The notes under the pieces are model-generated. The model saw nothing but the letters and a program-made list of their open reading frames with translations. It did not search any database and was not told where the DNA came from. Both the position numbers and the translations under genes were made by a program. From Costus lasius (taxonomy: Eukaryota > Streptophyta > Magnoliopsida > Zingiberales > Costaceae), in contig CM050451.1 of the NCBI GenBank assembly GCA_027563935.2, forward strand, positions 34,239,565 through 34,303,564: 64,000 nt of DNA, written 5' to 3'. This document shows positions 10,800 to 21,913 of this stretch, in pieces (the first letter of the stretch is position 1; every line of letters begins with the position of its first letter).

Positions 10800-11653
10800 G
10801 TTACCGACATTTAAAGGAAACCCTCAGGGTCGCACAATTTGATGATATGGCTTACTTAAGTCAGATCGTGTGGACTGAATTGTTTGGGTTCAGTTTAAAG
10901 GGATTTAATCTCTGATTGTAAGTGAGATCTGGTCTGATCATGTTTGATTGATTAGGGCTTGAGATTGGTAAGCTTCGATCGAGAGAGATGATGCTAGATT
11001 GGTGAGATCAGGAGCATCAGGAGATGAACGGTTAGATCTGGAACCTCAGGGTTTAATATGATCTAGACCAAGTGGTTTGGCTTAATTGGGGTTTTGAACC
11101 AAATCTAATTGAACCGGTTCACTAGGTGAACGCTTGGTTCAATTAGAGGAAGTTTCGAGCGTTCACTTGGAGTGAACGCATGAGCCATTAACACTTACCA
11201 ATTGTGGAAGGCGGTTTTCTATGTTGAAAAACCGAAAACGCCTCCATGTGGTAAGTGTGGATGATTGATCTTCACTTGGCTTCTTGCATTTTTCGTGTGG
11301 AGAAGAGGTGGACGAACAAGTGGAGCTCTCGGCCAACCAAGATCTCATCTCCCATCCCTTCCATTCGGCAAGGACACTTGAAGATCTTTGCTAGCACAAA
11401 GATCAACAAGAAGAAGCCATCTCTCTTCTTGTGTGCGGTACCTTTGGAGAAGAAGCATTTGGTTCTTTCTCTTCCAAGCCGCCTCCTTCATCATGGCTAT
11501 GGTAAAGGATCTAAACCTGATCTATGAAATAATATCAAAGTTGATCATATATGAGTTCATGCAATCGATCTAGTTGAAACCCTAGAAATTTTTCATGTGC
11601 CCCCTATTTAGGGTTTCACCCCCTTGCGCTCCCCCTTGAAGGGGACTTTCAAT

Positions 11654-11665
11654 TGGTATCAGAGC
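11654..11665 (+). promoter_or_regulatory. Primer-binding site of B2
   Basis: TGGTATCAGAGC, two bases after the middle LTR; matches the initiator tRNA-Met 3' end. Confidence 0.93.
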
Positions 11666-12957
11666 TATGGTTTATGCATGAATCATATGATTGCTTTGAG
11701 TGATCCTTGTTTGCGCTAATATAGTAGATCTATCACCATGAGAACATGCTAGTCATTAGATGTTGGCGCATGTTTAATATAACTTGTTTGCGCTAATGGA
11801 AAGATCTAATGTTAACATGCGAAACTTCATGATTTAGTTGTTTGCGCATGTATAATTGTTTCATGTTGGCGCTTGTTGAATGTATTTGTTAAAACTCATT
11901 ACATCTTGTGCGCCTATCACCTAGATCTACATTTGCGCCTGCTATAAACCCTTAGACGGGTTATTAGGGTTGAAGTCATAGACTAGTTAAGATCCAACCA
12001 GTCTGATCAGACCATCTGACAGCCTAGATGGGTCGACCAGATGGCACCTGTGCCCAAGTACGAGGTGGCTATAGGTCGACTGCAGACAGGCGTGTAGCGA
12101 GGTCTGGTTGAGACAACCAGTGAACACACATGAGTTAGGCCCGGGGTCACACCCGCTTGCCAGAACTCATGAGGGTAGTTCAGCCCATGTCATGCATTGT
12201 TGACCATTAGGTCAACTCAAGTCAGTTAGGACTTGGTGCATGCAAGGGCAGTGGATCTGACTAGGTCTGATGAGTGGATCCCTATTAATGGACCGTTGTA
12301 AGGAAGCAGGGCACATAAGAAAAATAAAATTGATGCCTATGGGGTTTTCGAAAATTTTATTTTCTTGTAATAGGATCACATGTTGGTTGAATACCATGAT
12401 GCTTGTCTATTTCATCTTATGTGGGTTGCCCTTTTAATGTGTGCTGTGCTGGGGCCTGCGAGCCTGGCTTAAATTGTAAATTATTATATTTGTGATCTGC
12501 GCATCACATTTTAATTAATTTATTGTATAATTGACCTGCGTGTCAAACTTGTCTAGATAGATTAAAATGTACTTTTAATCTGACAAGAGCTTAAAGCACA
12601 CATAGCAAGGCGCATGCAGCAGTGACTTGACCAGGTGGGCGCACCTGAGCTGCAGTGGGCGTTTGGGCCCTGGTCTGGGCCAGTTGAGAGGCAAAAGACC
12701 CAAGAAGCCAAGTGAAGATTTAAGATAACTTAAGGTCTTACCTAGGCTTAATGGGCGTTTACCACATAAGATCATCATGCTTTCTTTTATTGTTTATATA
12801 ATTAGAATTGCATGATTTATTTATCTTCTGCTATCACCATAGGGTTTGCATGATAGTTAAGAAGATAAAAGACCGTTAAAATCCAACGCTAAAATATCAA
12901 GCTCGATAGCCTTCTGACGCGAAACCTCACAGTTCTGACTATCGTTGGAGCCGTGTT

Positions 12958-12976
12958 GTACCCACTCAGTGGGCAC
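12958..12976 (+). other. Leader hairpin 1 (B2)
   Basis: Arms CCCAC/GTGGG with loop TCA, extended by an outer GT/AC pairing across one A-C mismatch. It is the twin of the hairpin at 13166-13184 with one base pair exchanged. Confidence 0.6.
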
Positions 12977-13165
12977 GTCCATCTATCTTCAGACGGTGTG
13001 TGATTTCACCTGCGTGTTACAGAGAAGGGATTTATCGCTTCTCGTTGCTCAGCATAGCACGTGGTGGTCCAGGAAGTAGGTCGGGTCAGCTTGACCATGT
13101 AGGCTACATATGGGGCATATGGTAGCTATATGGAGGCAGCCATCTGTGGGATCAGAAACTGTGTT

Positions 13166-13184
13166 GTACCAACTCAGTTGGCAC
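13166..13184 (+). other. Leader hairpin 2 (B2)
   Basis: Arms CCAAC/GTTGG, loop TCA, with the same flanking bases as hairpin 1. The third pair is A-T instead of C-G, a compensated difference kept in every copy of the family in this window. Confidence 0.6.
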
Positions 13185-13490
13185 AATCGGCTGGATTGCC
13201 CAGATGAAGGAGAATCGTACGGGTTGGCGATTGGCAGGGACTGCCTACCAGAAATTAGTGCTTGTACTCTCTGTGCATCTTATCTCGCCTGAGCGGGACG
13301 CGGAGACCAAGTATGAAATCTGGATCCCATCTCACTAAAAGAGTGTTACTCTTTCGGGCTGTTTTGCTGGATTTTTCAGCCAGATAAAATAGTGAGAAAA
13401 GAATCTTTCTTAAGTCCTGGATTGATTCTAGACATTGATACTGACCTTGCTGTTCTTGCATTGTTGTAGATTCCTGCAGCAACGAACACC

Positions 13491-15846
13491 ATGAGCTTCA
13501 ATGTGCGATCCCTACTGGAAAGGGAGAAGTTTGCTGGGCCAAACTTCTCAGACTGGTACGGACACCTTAAGATTGTTCTTAAGGCTGAGAGGAAACTGTA
13601 TGTCCTCGAGACGGCTATACCGCCTCAACCCGCTGCGAACGCCGCAAGGGCGGTTCGCGATGCATATGAAAAGCATGTCAATGATAGCATTGATGTTACT
13701 TGCCTGATGCTAGCGTCTATGACGCCACCGCTGCAGCGTCAGCATGAGGATATGTCTGCTATAGAAATTATAGCAAACCTCAAGATGCTGTATGCTGCAC
13801 AGGCGAGGACTGAACGCTATATTCTGACAAAGCTTTTCTTTCAGAGCAAACTGGCTGAAGGGAGTCCAGTGGGAGCTCATGTGCTCAAGATGATTGGGCA
13901 CAAGGAGGCTCTAGAGAAACTGGGGCATACCATCAACCAGGAGCTTGCTGTAGAAATTATTCTGCAGTCTCTCCCGGCCTCCTTCGATGCGTTCATTATT
14001 AATTTTAATATGAACAAGATCGACTGTACTCCTACAGAGTTGCTGAATATGCTCTTGACTACGGAGGAGACTCTGAAGGGAAAGCCTTCAACCTCTGTCT
14101 TGATGTTCCCTTCCAGGAACAAGAAGAAGGGGAAGAAGGGCAAAGCCCCTGTCAAGAACTACAGCAAGGCTCTGAAACAGAAGGTGAAGCGGTCGAAGGA
14201 CAACAGATGTTTCCACTGTGGCCAGCTGGGTCACTGGAAAAAGGACTGTAAAGCGCTCCAAGGAGACAAGAAGGGAAGCATCGCTTCTGGCTCAGGTATA
14301 TTTGTGACTGAAGTCATGATATCCTCTTCTTCTATTTCATGGGTGTTGGACACTGCATGTGGAGTTCACATTTGTTCAAATGTACAGGAGCTCAAGAGAA
14401 GAAGGCAGGTGGGACAGCATGAGGTGGACCTACGAGTTGGAAACGGGGCACGGGTTGCTGCTGTTGCTGTAGGGGATTATTACATCTCATTACCATCTGG
14501 CATTGTATTAGAATTAAACAATTGTTACTTTGTACCCAGTATTACCAAAAATATTATCTCTATTCCTGCTCTTGTCAGGAAAGGGTTTTCCTTTGAATGC
14601 AAGATTTCAAAGTGTTATCTTACTCTTGATAATATTGTTTATGCTACTGGTTCAATTAACAATGGGTTATTCATGTTGGACATGGAATATTCTATACAAA
14701 ATATTAATAATAAGAAAGCCAAATATGCTGATGACAGCACCTTGCTATGGCATAGTCGTTTAGGCCATATTAACAAGAAGCGCATTAAGCGGTTGCATGA
14801 TCATGGACTGCTGGGATCATTCTCCTGTGAGGAGATTGATACATGCAAAGCTTGTTTAATGGGTAAAATGACGAAGGCTCCTTTTCCTCACAAAGGTCAG
14901 AGGGCTTCAGGTTTACTTGACCTTATACACAGTGATGTGTGTGGGCCATTTAGTAAACATGCCAGAGGTGGCTATTCGTACTTCATTACCTTTACTGATG
15001 ATTTCAGTAGATATGGGTATGTCTATCTAATGAGACATAAGAGTGAATCTTTTGACAAGTTCAAAAAGTTCAAAAATGAAGTACAAAATCAGCTAGGCCG
15101 AAATATCAAGGCACTTCGTTCTGATCGAGGTGGAGAATACTTGAGTCATGCGTTTACTGACTATCTAAAAGAGTGTGGGATTATCTCACAGCTCACTCCG
15201 CCAGGAACACCGCAATGGAATGGTGTGTCCGAGAGGAGAAATAGAACGTTACTTGATATGGTTCGTTCTATGATGAGTCAGGCTACTCTACCTTACTCCT
15301 TTTGGGGATTTGCACTAGAAACAGCTGCGAAGGTACTAAACCGAGTGCCATCCAAGGCAGTTTCAAAGACTCCATATGAGTTATGGTATGGGAAACAGCC
15401 TAGCTTGACATTTATCAAGATCTGGGGTTGCGAGGCTTATGTCAAAAAGCTCGCCTCTGGGAAACTAGAGAGCAGATCTGAGAAATGTATCTTTGTCGGT
15501 TACCCTAAGGAAACTAAGGGTTATTATTTCTACGATCCCAAGGAGAACAAAGTATTTGTTGCTCGGACGGCCATTTTTCTTGAGAAGGAGTTTCTTCTGC
15601 AAGAGGCCAGTGGGAGAGAAATAAAGCTGGATGAGAATCCAGAGGAAGGACAAAGTAGTCAAGCTCAGTTGGATGAGCCTGAGCCAGTGGATCAGGTTAT
15701 TGAACAACCTGAGGCTCAGATATCACGGGAACCGCGAAGATCGGGAAGGATCCATCGTCAGCCTGAGCGCTATGATGGAGTCTACATCATTGATAATGAT
15801 GAACCCCTCACTTATGCGGATGCGGTCAGTGGACCGGAGTTAGCTA
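13491..15846 (+). pseudogene. gag-pol: gag-pol of B2, N-terminal part (to the RT border)
   Basis: First 785 codons of the polyprotein: Gag, CCHC knuckle, DTA protease, HHCC and D,D35E integrase and the integrase-RT linker. It is cut by element C just before reverse transcriptase and runs ten codons into C's LTR before a stop at 15878. It resumes in the same protein at 34123 after the insertion. No internal stop or frameshift, so B2 was probably coding-competent before C arrived. Confidence 0.95.
15842..15846 (+). repeat. Target site duplication of element C, left (AGCTA)
   Basis: AGCTA, repeated exactly at 34118-34122. Intact copies such as B1 have a single copy at this place. Confidence 0.95.
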
Positions 15847-17517
15847 TGGAAGGTCCCCACAAGGGGGCGAAACCCTAACTCATAGGCGCATATGGGAATG
15901 AAAGCAGCGGAAAGGGGGTTTCTAGATCTTGCATGCTGTATGATTAACAAAAATGACCCAATTGCAAATAGAAAAGGATCATACCATAGTCATTTCTAGA
16001 TGGCGCCTTGGAAGCAAAGATCAAACTTGATCTTCTCCAGAGGTGACGCACACAGTTGATGTCGCCTACTCCCTTTGCGATCCTTGTGCTAGCAAGGCCC
16101 AAAGATGTCCTTGTCGAGTGGAAGGGAAGAGATGTCTTGGCTTGGCGATTCTTTTCTTCCTCCTCGTCGAGCTCTTCACCACCGTATGTTCTCTCATCAA
16201 GAGCAAGAGACAAGGCGACTAACGAAAAGAGGAAAGGCGTGAACGTGAGAGAGGGTCACGTAAGAGAAGTGCTATCTAAAAATAGCATGCCACTTCTCTT
16301 CATGCGATCATGGGTTTACCCATTCGCAAACTCCACTTCACCCTTGAACCATGCGCTCATTCAAGAGCCGGTTCACTTGAATTTGGTTTAATTACCAAAT
16401 AAACCAAGCCATAAGTCCAGATCACATTAAAACCCTAAGGTACTTGATCTGACCGTTCATCTCCCGATGCTCCTGATCTCACCGATCCAGCATCCATTCT
16501 CTCAATCGAAGCTTACCGATCTCAAGCCCTAATCAATCAAACATGATCAGACTAGATCTCACTTACAATCAGAGATTAAATCCCTTTAAACTGAACCTGA
16601 ACAATTCAGTCCACACGATCTGACTCAAGTAAGCCATATCATCAAATTGTGCGACCTTGAGGGTTTCCTTTAAATGTCGGTAACGATAACTCACGTTATC
16701 ACGATCAGTGAGGGGTATCTAGCAACACATCACTGTCTCCCGATATAAAGAAAAGAGTCTTCCAAGACTACACCCAAAAACAGCACAAGTGTGAACCAAC
16801 TCACAAGGCATGCATAAATCCTTTGCCACTGAATGTTCTTATTGGACAAGCGTGTCAAGATTGTAACTCCAATATGATGAGCATGATTAGATCAGATGAA
16901 CATAGTCACCTGGGTATGGCCATACACTATTCTCAATCATCTCATCCAGGGGGCCCCTTTAGAACATCACACTCCAATTAAGGAGACGGCAATCCTTTGT
17001 CTATCACTAGTGCCCTAACCTGACTCAAGCTCACCATCCAAGATAGCCTATAATCATTATGTTTCAAATGATATTGAACTAACTCAAAATAATGACAATC
17101 ATCATTTAGAAAACACAAGTGATCTCAAGTCAGAGGAAATGTGCCACTTGTCGCAATCAAGGATTATTCACATTGTGACAAACAATTGAATATCCTAGTA
17201 GGGTCTGTCCAGTACATCCAATGTACCCATGAGTCTACCTCTTATTCCATGCTCGAAGCATCCTATAAGATTAGAACACATATTAGTCTCAATCATATCA
17301 AGGCTGTCTCATGTTCACCAAGATATATCGACTAAGGACATTACAGCATGTCAGCCTAGCTGAACAGCTTTGAGACATTATTCAGAAGTACAATTATTGC
17401 AGCAGACAATATAACAACCTGAATAACAACCATGCCTTTATAAACATAAGAGTTTATTACATGATACTGATACAATCCCAAGGCCTCAAACATTAGCCTT
17501 AAGGGCATACCCCAACA
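15847..17517 (-). repeat. 3' LTR of element C
   Basis: 1,671 bp. In + orientation it starts TGGAAGGTCC, whereas the 5' LTR starts TGAAAGGTCC, so the two differ close to the terminus. The U3 half is the standard family sequence and the U5 half is of a type shared only with C's own 5' LTR. Confidence 0.95.
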
Positions 17518-17532
17518 ATCTCCCACTTGCAC
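17518..17532 (-). promoter_or_regulatory. Polypurine tract of element C
   Basis: The complement reads GTGCAAGTGGGAGAT, adjacent to the 3' LTR. Confidence 0.85.
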
Positions 17533-17537
17533 TTAAT

Positions 17538-20500
17538 CTAATGGTTGAGAAATCTCAAACCCATATTATTACAGTGCTTCTCATGCTTCTGCTGCGCCAG
17601 AGGCTTGGTAAGCGGGTCTGCCAGATTGTCATCTGTATGTACCTTGCAGACTTTGATCTCGCCACGATCTATGATCTCCCTGATCAAGTGAAACCGTCTC
17701 TGTATGTGCTTGGACTTCTGGTGCGACCGTGGTTCCTTTGCTTGTGCGATTGCTCCAGTGTTATCACAGAAGATAACCAAAGGATCTGCACTCGAAGGAA
17801 CAACACCAAGTTCTCTCACGAACTTACGAATCCACACTGCCTCCTTGGATGCTTCCGAGGCTGCAACATACTCGGCTTCTGTTGTGGAATCAGCAACAGT
17901 TGACAGTTTGAAACTCTTCCACACCACTGCTCCTCCATTCAAGCTAAAAACATAGCCTGATTGCGATCGAAAATCATCCTGGTCTGACTGGAACGAAGCG
18001 TCAGTATATCCTTCAATACTGAGTTCTTCCTGACCACCATATATCAAGAACATATCTTTGGTCCTCCGCAGATATTTTAAAATGTTCTTGACTGCAATCC
18101 AGTGCGCCATACCTGGATTACTTTGGAACCGACTGGTCACGCTTAACCCGTAAGCAACGTCTGGGCGAGTACACAACATCGCATACATAATGGATCCAAT
18201 AGCCGAAGCATAAGGCGTATTGTCCATTTCATCTTTCTCAGTCTGTGTTTGTGGACACTGACTCTTCGAAAGATTCAGACCATGTCTGACTGGAAGATAT
18301 CCTCTTTTAGAATTCTCTAAATGAAATCTCTCTAGGACTTTATCGATGTAAGTACTCTGGCACAGCCCGAGAAGCCTCTTAGATCTATCCCTGTAGATCT
18401 TCACACCTAACACATAGGCTGCTTCTCCTAGATCTTTCATCTGGAAACATTTCCTTAACCATGCCTTTACGGCATGCATTTCAGGAATGTCATTTCCAAT
18501 GATCAAGATATCATCGACGTAGAGGACTAGGAAAGTAATCACGCTCCCACTAAACCTCTTATATACACACGGGTCATCCTCGTTCTTGATGAAACCAAAC
18601 TCAGAGATTGATTCATCAAAACGAATATTCCAGCTTCTAGATGCTTGTTTAAGTCCATAAATAGACTTCTTTAACTTGCATATCTTATGACGATCTGATG
18701 GATTAGTGAAACCTTCTGGTTGTGTCATATACACATCCTCATCCAGATTTCCATTAAGGAAAGCTGTCTTCACATCCATTTGCCAAATCTCATAATCATA
18801 ATATGCAGCTATCGCGAAAAGAATCCGAATAGACTTAAACATAGCTACAGGTGAGAAAGTTTCATCATAATCTATCCCGTAGATTTGTTTGAAACCTTTC
18901 GCAACTAGCCTGCCTTTATAGGTAACCACGTTACCATCCATGTCAATCTTCTTCTTGAAGATCCATTTACAGCCTATAGGGATAACTCCCGGAGGCGGAT
19001 CAACCAAATCCCAAACTTGGTTATCTGACATGGAGTCCATCTCGGCGTGCATAGCTTCAAGCCATCTCGCTGACTCCGGTCCACTGACCGCATCCGCATA
19101 AGTGAGGGGTTCATCATTATCAATGATGTAGACTCCGTCATAGCGCTCAGGCTGTCGACGGATCCTTCCCGATCTTCGCGGTTCCCGTGATATCTGAGCC
19201 TCAGGTTGTTCAATAACCTGTTCTACCAGCTCAGGCTCATCCAACTGTGCTTGCGCACTTTGTCCTTCCTCTGGATTCTCATCCAGCTTTATTTCTCTCC
19301 CACTGGCCTCTTGCAGAAGAAACTCCTTCTCAAGAAATATAGCCGTCCGAGCAACAAATACCTTGTTCTCTTTGGAATCATAGAAATAATAACCCTTAGT
19401 TTCCTTAGGGTAACCGACAAAGATACATTTGTCAGATCTGCTCTCTAGTTTCCCAGAGGCGAGCTTTTTGACATAAGCCTCGCAACCCCAGATCCTGATA
19501 AATGTCAAGCTCGGCTGTTTCCCATACCATAACTCATATGGCGTCTTAGAAACTGCCTTGGATGGCACTCGGTTTAGTACCTTTGCAGCTGTTTCCAGTG
19601 CAAATCCCCAAAAGGAGTAAGGTAGAGTAGCCTGACTCATCATAGAACGAACCATATCAAGTAACGTTCTATTTCTCCTTTCGGACACACCATTCCATTG
19701 CGGTGTTCCTGGCGGAGTGAGCTGTGAGATAATCCCACACTCCTTCAGATAGTCAGTAAATTCTCGACTTAGGTATTCTCCACCTCGATCAGAACGAAGT
19801 GCCTTGATATTTCGGCCTAGCTGATTTTGTACTTCATTCTTGAACTCTTTGAACTTGTCAAAAGATTCACTTTTATGTCTCATTAGATAGACATACCCAT
19901 ACCTACTGAAATCATCAGTAAAGGTAATGAAGTACTGATAGCCACCTCTGGCATGTTTACTAAATGGCCCACACACATCACTGTGTATAAGGTCAAGTAA
20001 ACCTGAAGCCCTTTGACCTTTGTTAGAAAAAGGTGACTTCGTCATTTTACCCATTAAACAAGCCTTGCATGTATCAATCTCCTCATAGGAGAATGATCCC
20101 AGCAGTCCATGATCATGCAACCGCTTAATGCGTTTCTTGTTAATATGGCCTAAACGACTATGCCATAGCAAGGTGCTGTCATCAGCATACTTGGCTTTCT
20201 TAATATCAATCGCGTGTATAGAACATTCCATGTCCAACATGAATAACCCATTATTAATTGAACCAGTAGCATAAACTATATTATCAAGAGATAAAACACA
20301 CTTTGAAATATTGCATTCAAAGGAAAACCCTTTCCTGACAAGAGCAGGAATAGAGATAATATTTTTTAGTGATACTGGGAACAAAGTAACAACTGTTTAG
20401 TTCTAATACAAGCCCAGATGGCAAAGAGATGAAATAGTCTCCTACAGCAACAGCAGCAACCCGTGCCCCGTTTCCAACTCGTAGGTCCACCTCATGCTGT

Positions 20501-21423
20501 CCCACCTGCCTTCTTCTCTTGAGTTCCTGTACATTTGAACAAATGTGAACTCCACATGCAGTGTCCAACACCCATGATATAGAAGAAGATGAAACCATGA
20601 CTTCCGTCACGTATATACCTGAGCCAGAAGCAAGGCTTCCCCTCTTGTCTCCTTGGAGCGCTTTACAGTCCTTTTTCCAGTGACCCAGCTGGCCACAGTG
20701 GAAACACCTGTATTCCTTGGACCGCTTAACCTTCTGCTTCAGAGCCTTGCTGTAACTCTTGACAGGGGTCTTGCCCTTCTTCCCCTTCTTCTTGTTCCTC
20801 GAAGGAACCATCAAGACAGAGGTTGAAGGCTTACCCTTCAGAGTTTCCTCAGTAGTTAAGAGCATATTCAGCAGCTCTGCCGGAGTACAATCGATTTTGT
20901 TCATATTAAAATTAATAATGAACGCATCGAAAGAAGGCGGAAGAGACTGCAGAATAATGTCTACAGCAAGCTCCTGGTTGATGGTATGCCCCAGTTTTTC
21001 TAGAGCCTCCTTGTGCCCAATCATCTTGAGCACGTGAGCTCCCACTGGGCTCCCTTCAGCCAGTTTGCTCTGAAAGAACAGCTTTGTCAAATTATAGCGT
21101 TCTGTCCTCGCCTGTGCAGCATACAGCATCTTGAGGTTTGCTATCATGTCTATGGCAGACATATCCTCATGCTGACGCTGCAGCAGTGGCGTCATAGACG
21201 CTAGCATCAGGCAAGCGACATCAATGCTATCATTGACGTGCTTTTCATAGGCTTCCCGAACCGCCCTTGCGGCGTTCGGAGCGGGCTGAGGCGGTATCGC
21301 CGTCTCGAGGACATACAGTTTCCTCTCTGCCTTAAGAACTATCTTAAGGTGTCCGAACCAGTCTGAGAAGTTCGGCCCAGCAAACTTCTCTCTTTCCAGT
21401 AGGGATCGCACATTGAAGCTCAT
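17538..21423 (-). pseudogene. gag-pol: gag-pol of element C, one frameshift after the protease
   Basis: Gag with CCHC knuckle and DTA protease are read from the ATG at 21423. The integrase, RT (YVDD) and RNase H part is read in another frame to the TAG at 17540-17538. The switch is an extra base in an A-tract (six T on the + strand at 20362-20367, where the intact reading has five), after about residue 353. The two open segments overlap at 20317-20384. All catalytic residues are present. Because the frame change is not at the gag/protease border and intact copies lack it, I read it as a mutation or a sequencing error rather than programmed frameshifting. Confidence 0.92.
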
Positions 21424-21908
21424 GGTGTTCGTTGCTGCAGGTATCTACAACAATGCAAGAACAGCAAGGTCAGTATCAATGTTAAGAATCAATCAGGATT
21501 AAGAAAGATTCTTTTTCTCACTATTTTATCTGGCTGAAAAATCCAGCAAAACAGCCCGAAAGAGTAGTACTCTTTTAGTGAGATGGGATCCAGATTTCAT
21601 ACTTGGTCTCCGCGTCCCGCTCAGGCGAGATAAGATGCAAAGAGAGTACAAGCACTAATCTCTGGTAGGCAGTCCCTGCCAATCGCCTACCTGTGCGATT
21701 CCCCTTCATCTGGGCAATCCAGCAGACTGTGCCAACTGAGTTGGTACAACACAATCTCTGACCCCACAGATGGCTGCCTCCATGCGCTACCATATGCGCC
21801 ACATATGTAGCCTACATGGTCAAGCTGACCCGACCTACTCCCTGGACCACCACGTGCTATGCTGAGCAACGAGAAGCGATAAATCCCTTCTCTGTAACAC
21901 GCAGGTGT
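21424..21908 (-). other. Leader of element C, gag-proximal part
   Basis: The piece of leader between gag and the D insertion. It holds leader hairpin 2 at 21729-21747, the AAAGAGT/ACTCTTT hairpin near 21560-21575, the GGCTG/CAGCC stem and the predicted splice acceptor (intron end at 21445). Confidence 0.85.
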
Positions 21909-21913
21909 AATCC
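21909..21913 (+). repeat. Target site duplication of element D, left (AATCC)
   Basis: AATCC, repeated exactly at 31088-31092; a single copy at the same leader position in undisturbed elements. Confidence 0.95.

Larger units (their letters stand above)
9960..11651 (+). repeat. Middle LTR of tandem B, shared by B1 and B2
   Basis: 1,692 bp, TGTTGGGG...GACTTTCA. It differs from the right LTR (35672-37368) by about ten substitutions that I could spot plus a change in C-tract length. Its left neighbour is a polypurine tract and its right neighbour a primer-binding site. ATG GCT ATG at 11493-11501 is followed by GTAAAG. Confidence 0.95.
11502..13469 (+). other. Predicted leader intron of B2
   Basis: Donor: ATG GCT ATG (11493-11501) then GTAAAG. 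Branch-point-like CTGAC at 13441-13445, 25 nt before the acceptor, then a T-rich tract and TTGTAG ending at 13469. The downstream exon starts ATT CCT GCA and reaches the gag ATG at 13491 after seven codons, in frame with the LTR ATG. Length 1,968 nt. The primer-binding site and all leader hairpins lie inside it. Confidence 0.65.
11666..13490 (+). other. Leader of B2
   Basis: About 1.8 kb without a credible ORF. About 11700-11940 holds eight TTGCGC/TGGCGC-type words. Further on are hairpins at 12958-12976 (CCCAC/GTGGG), 13166-13184 (CCAAC/GTTGG), 13338-13354 (AAAGAGT/ACTCTTT) and the stem 13357-13361/13377-13381 (GGCTG/CAGCC). The T-arm-like B-box hairpin of A, C, E and H is missing here: the CAGGTGGG copy near 12630 runs straight into CGCACC, as expected for deletion between two short direct repeats. 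Confidence 0.85.

Noticed and set aside
20317..20384. Programmed frameshift between Gag-protease and integrase-RT in element C
   Set aside because: The intact copy G has one continuous frame, and the shift is an extra base in an A tract after the protease, so mutation or sequencing error is simpler.
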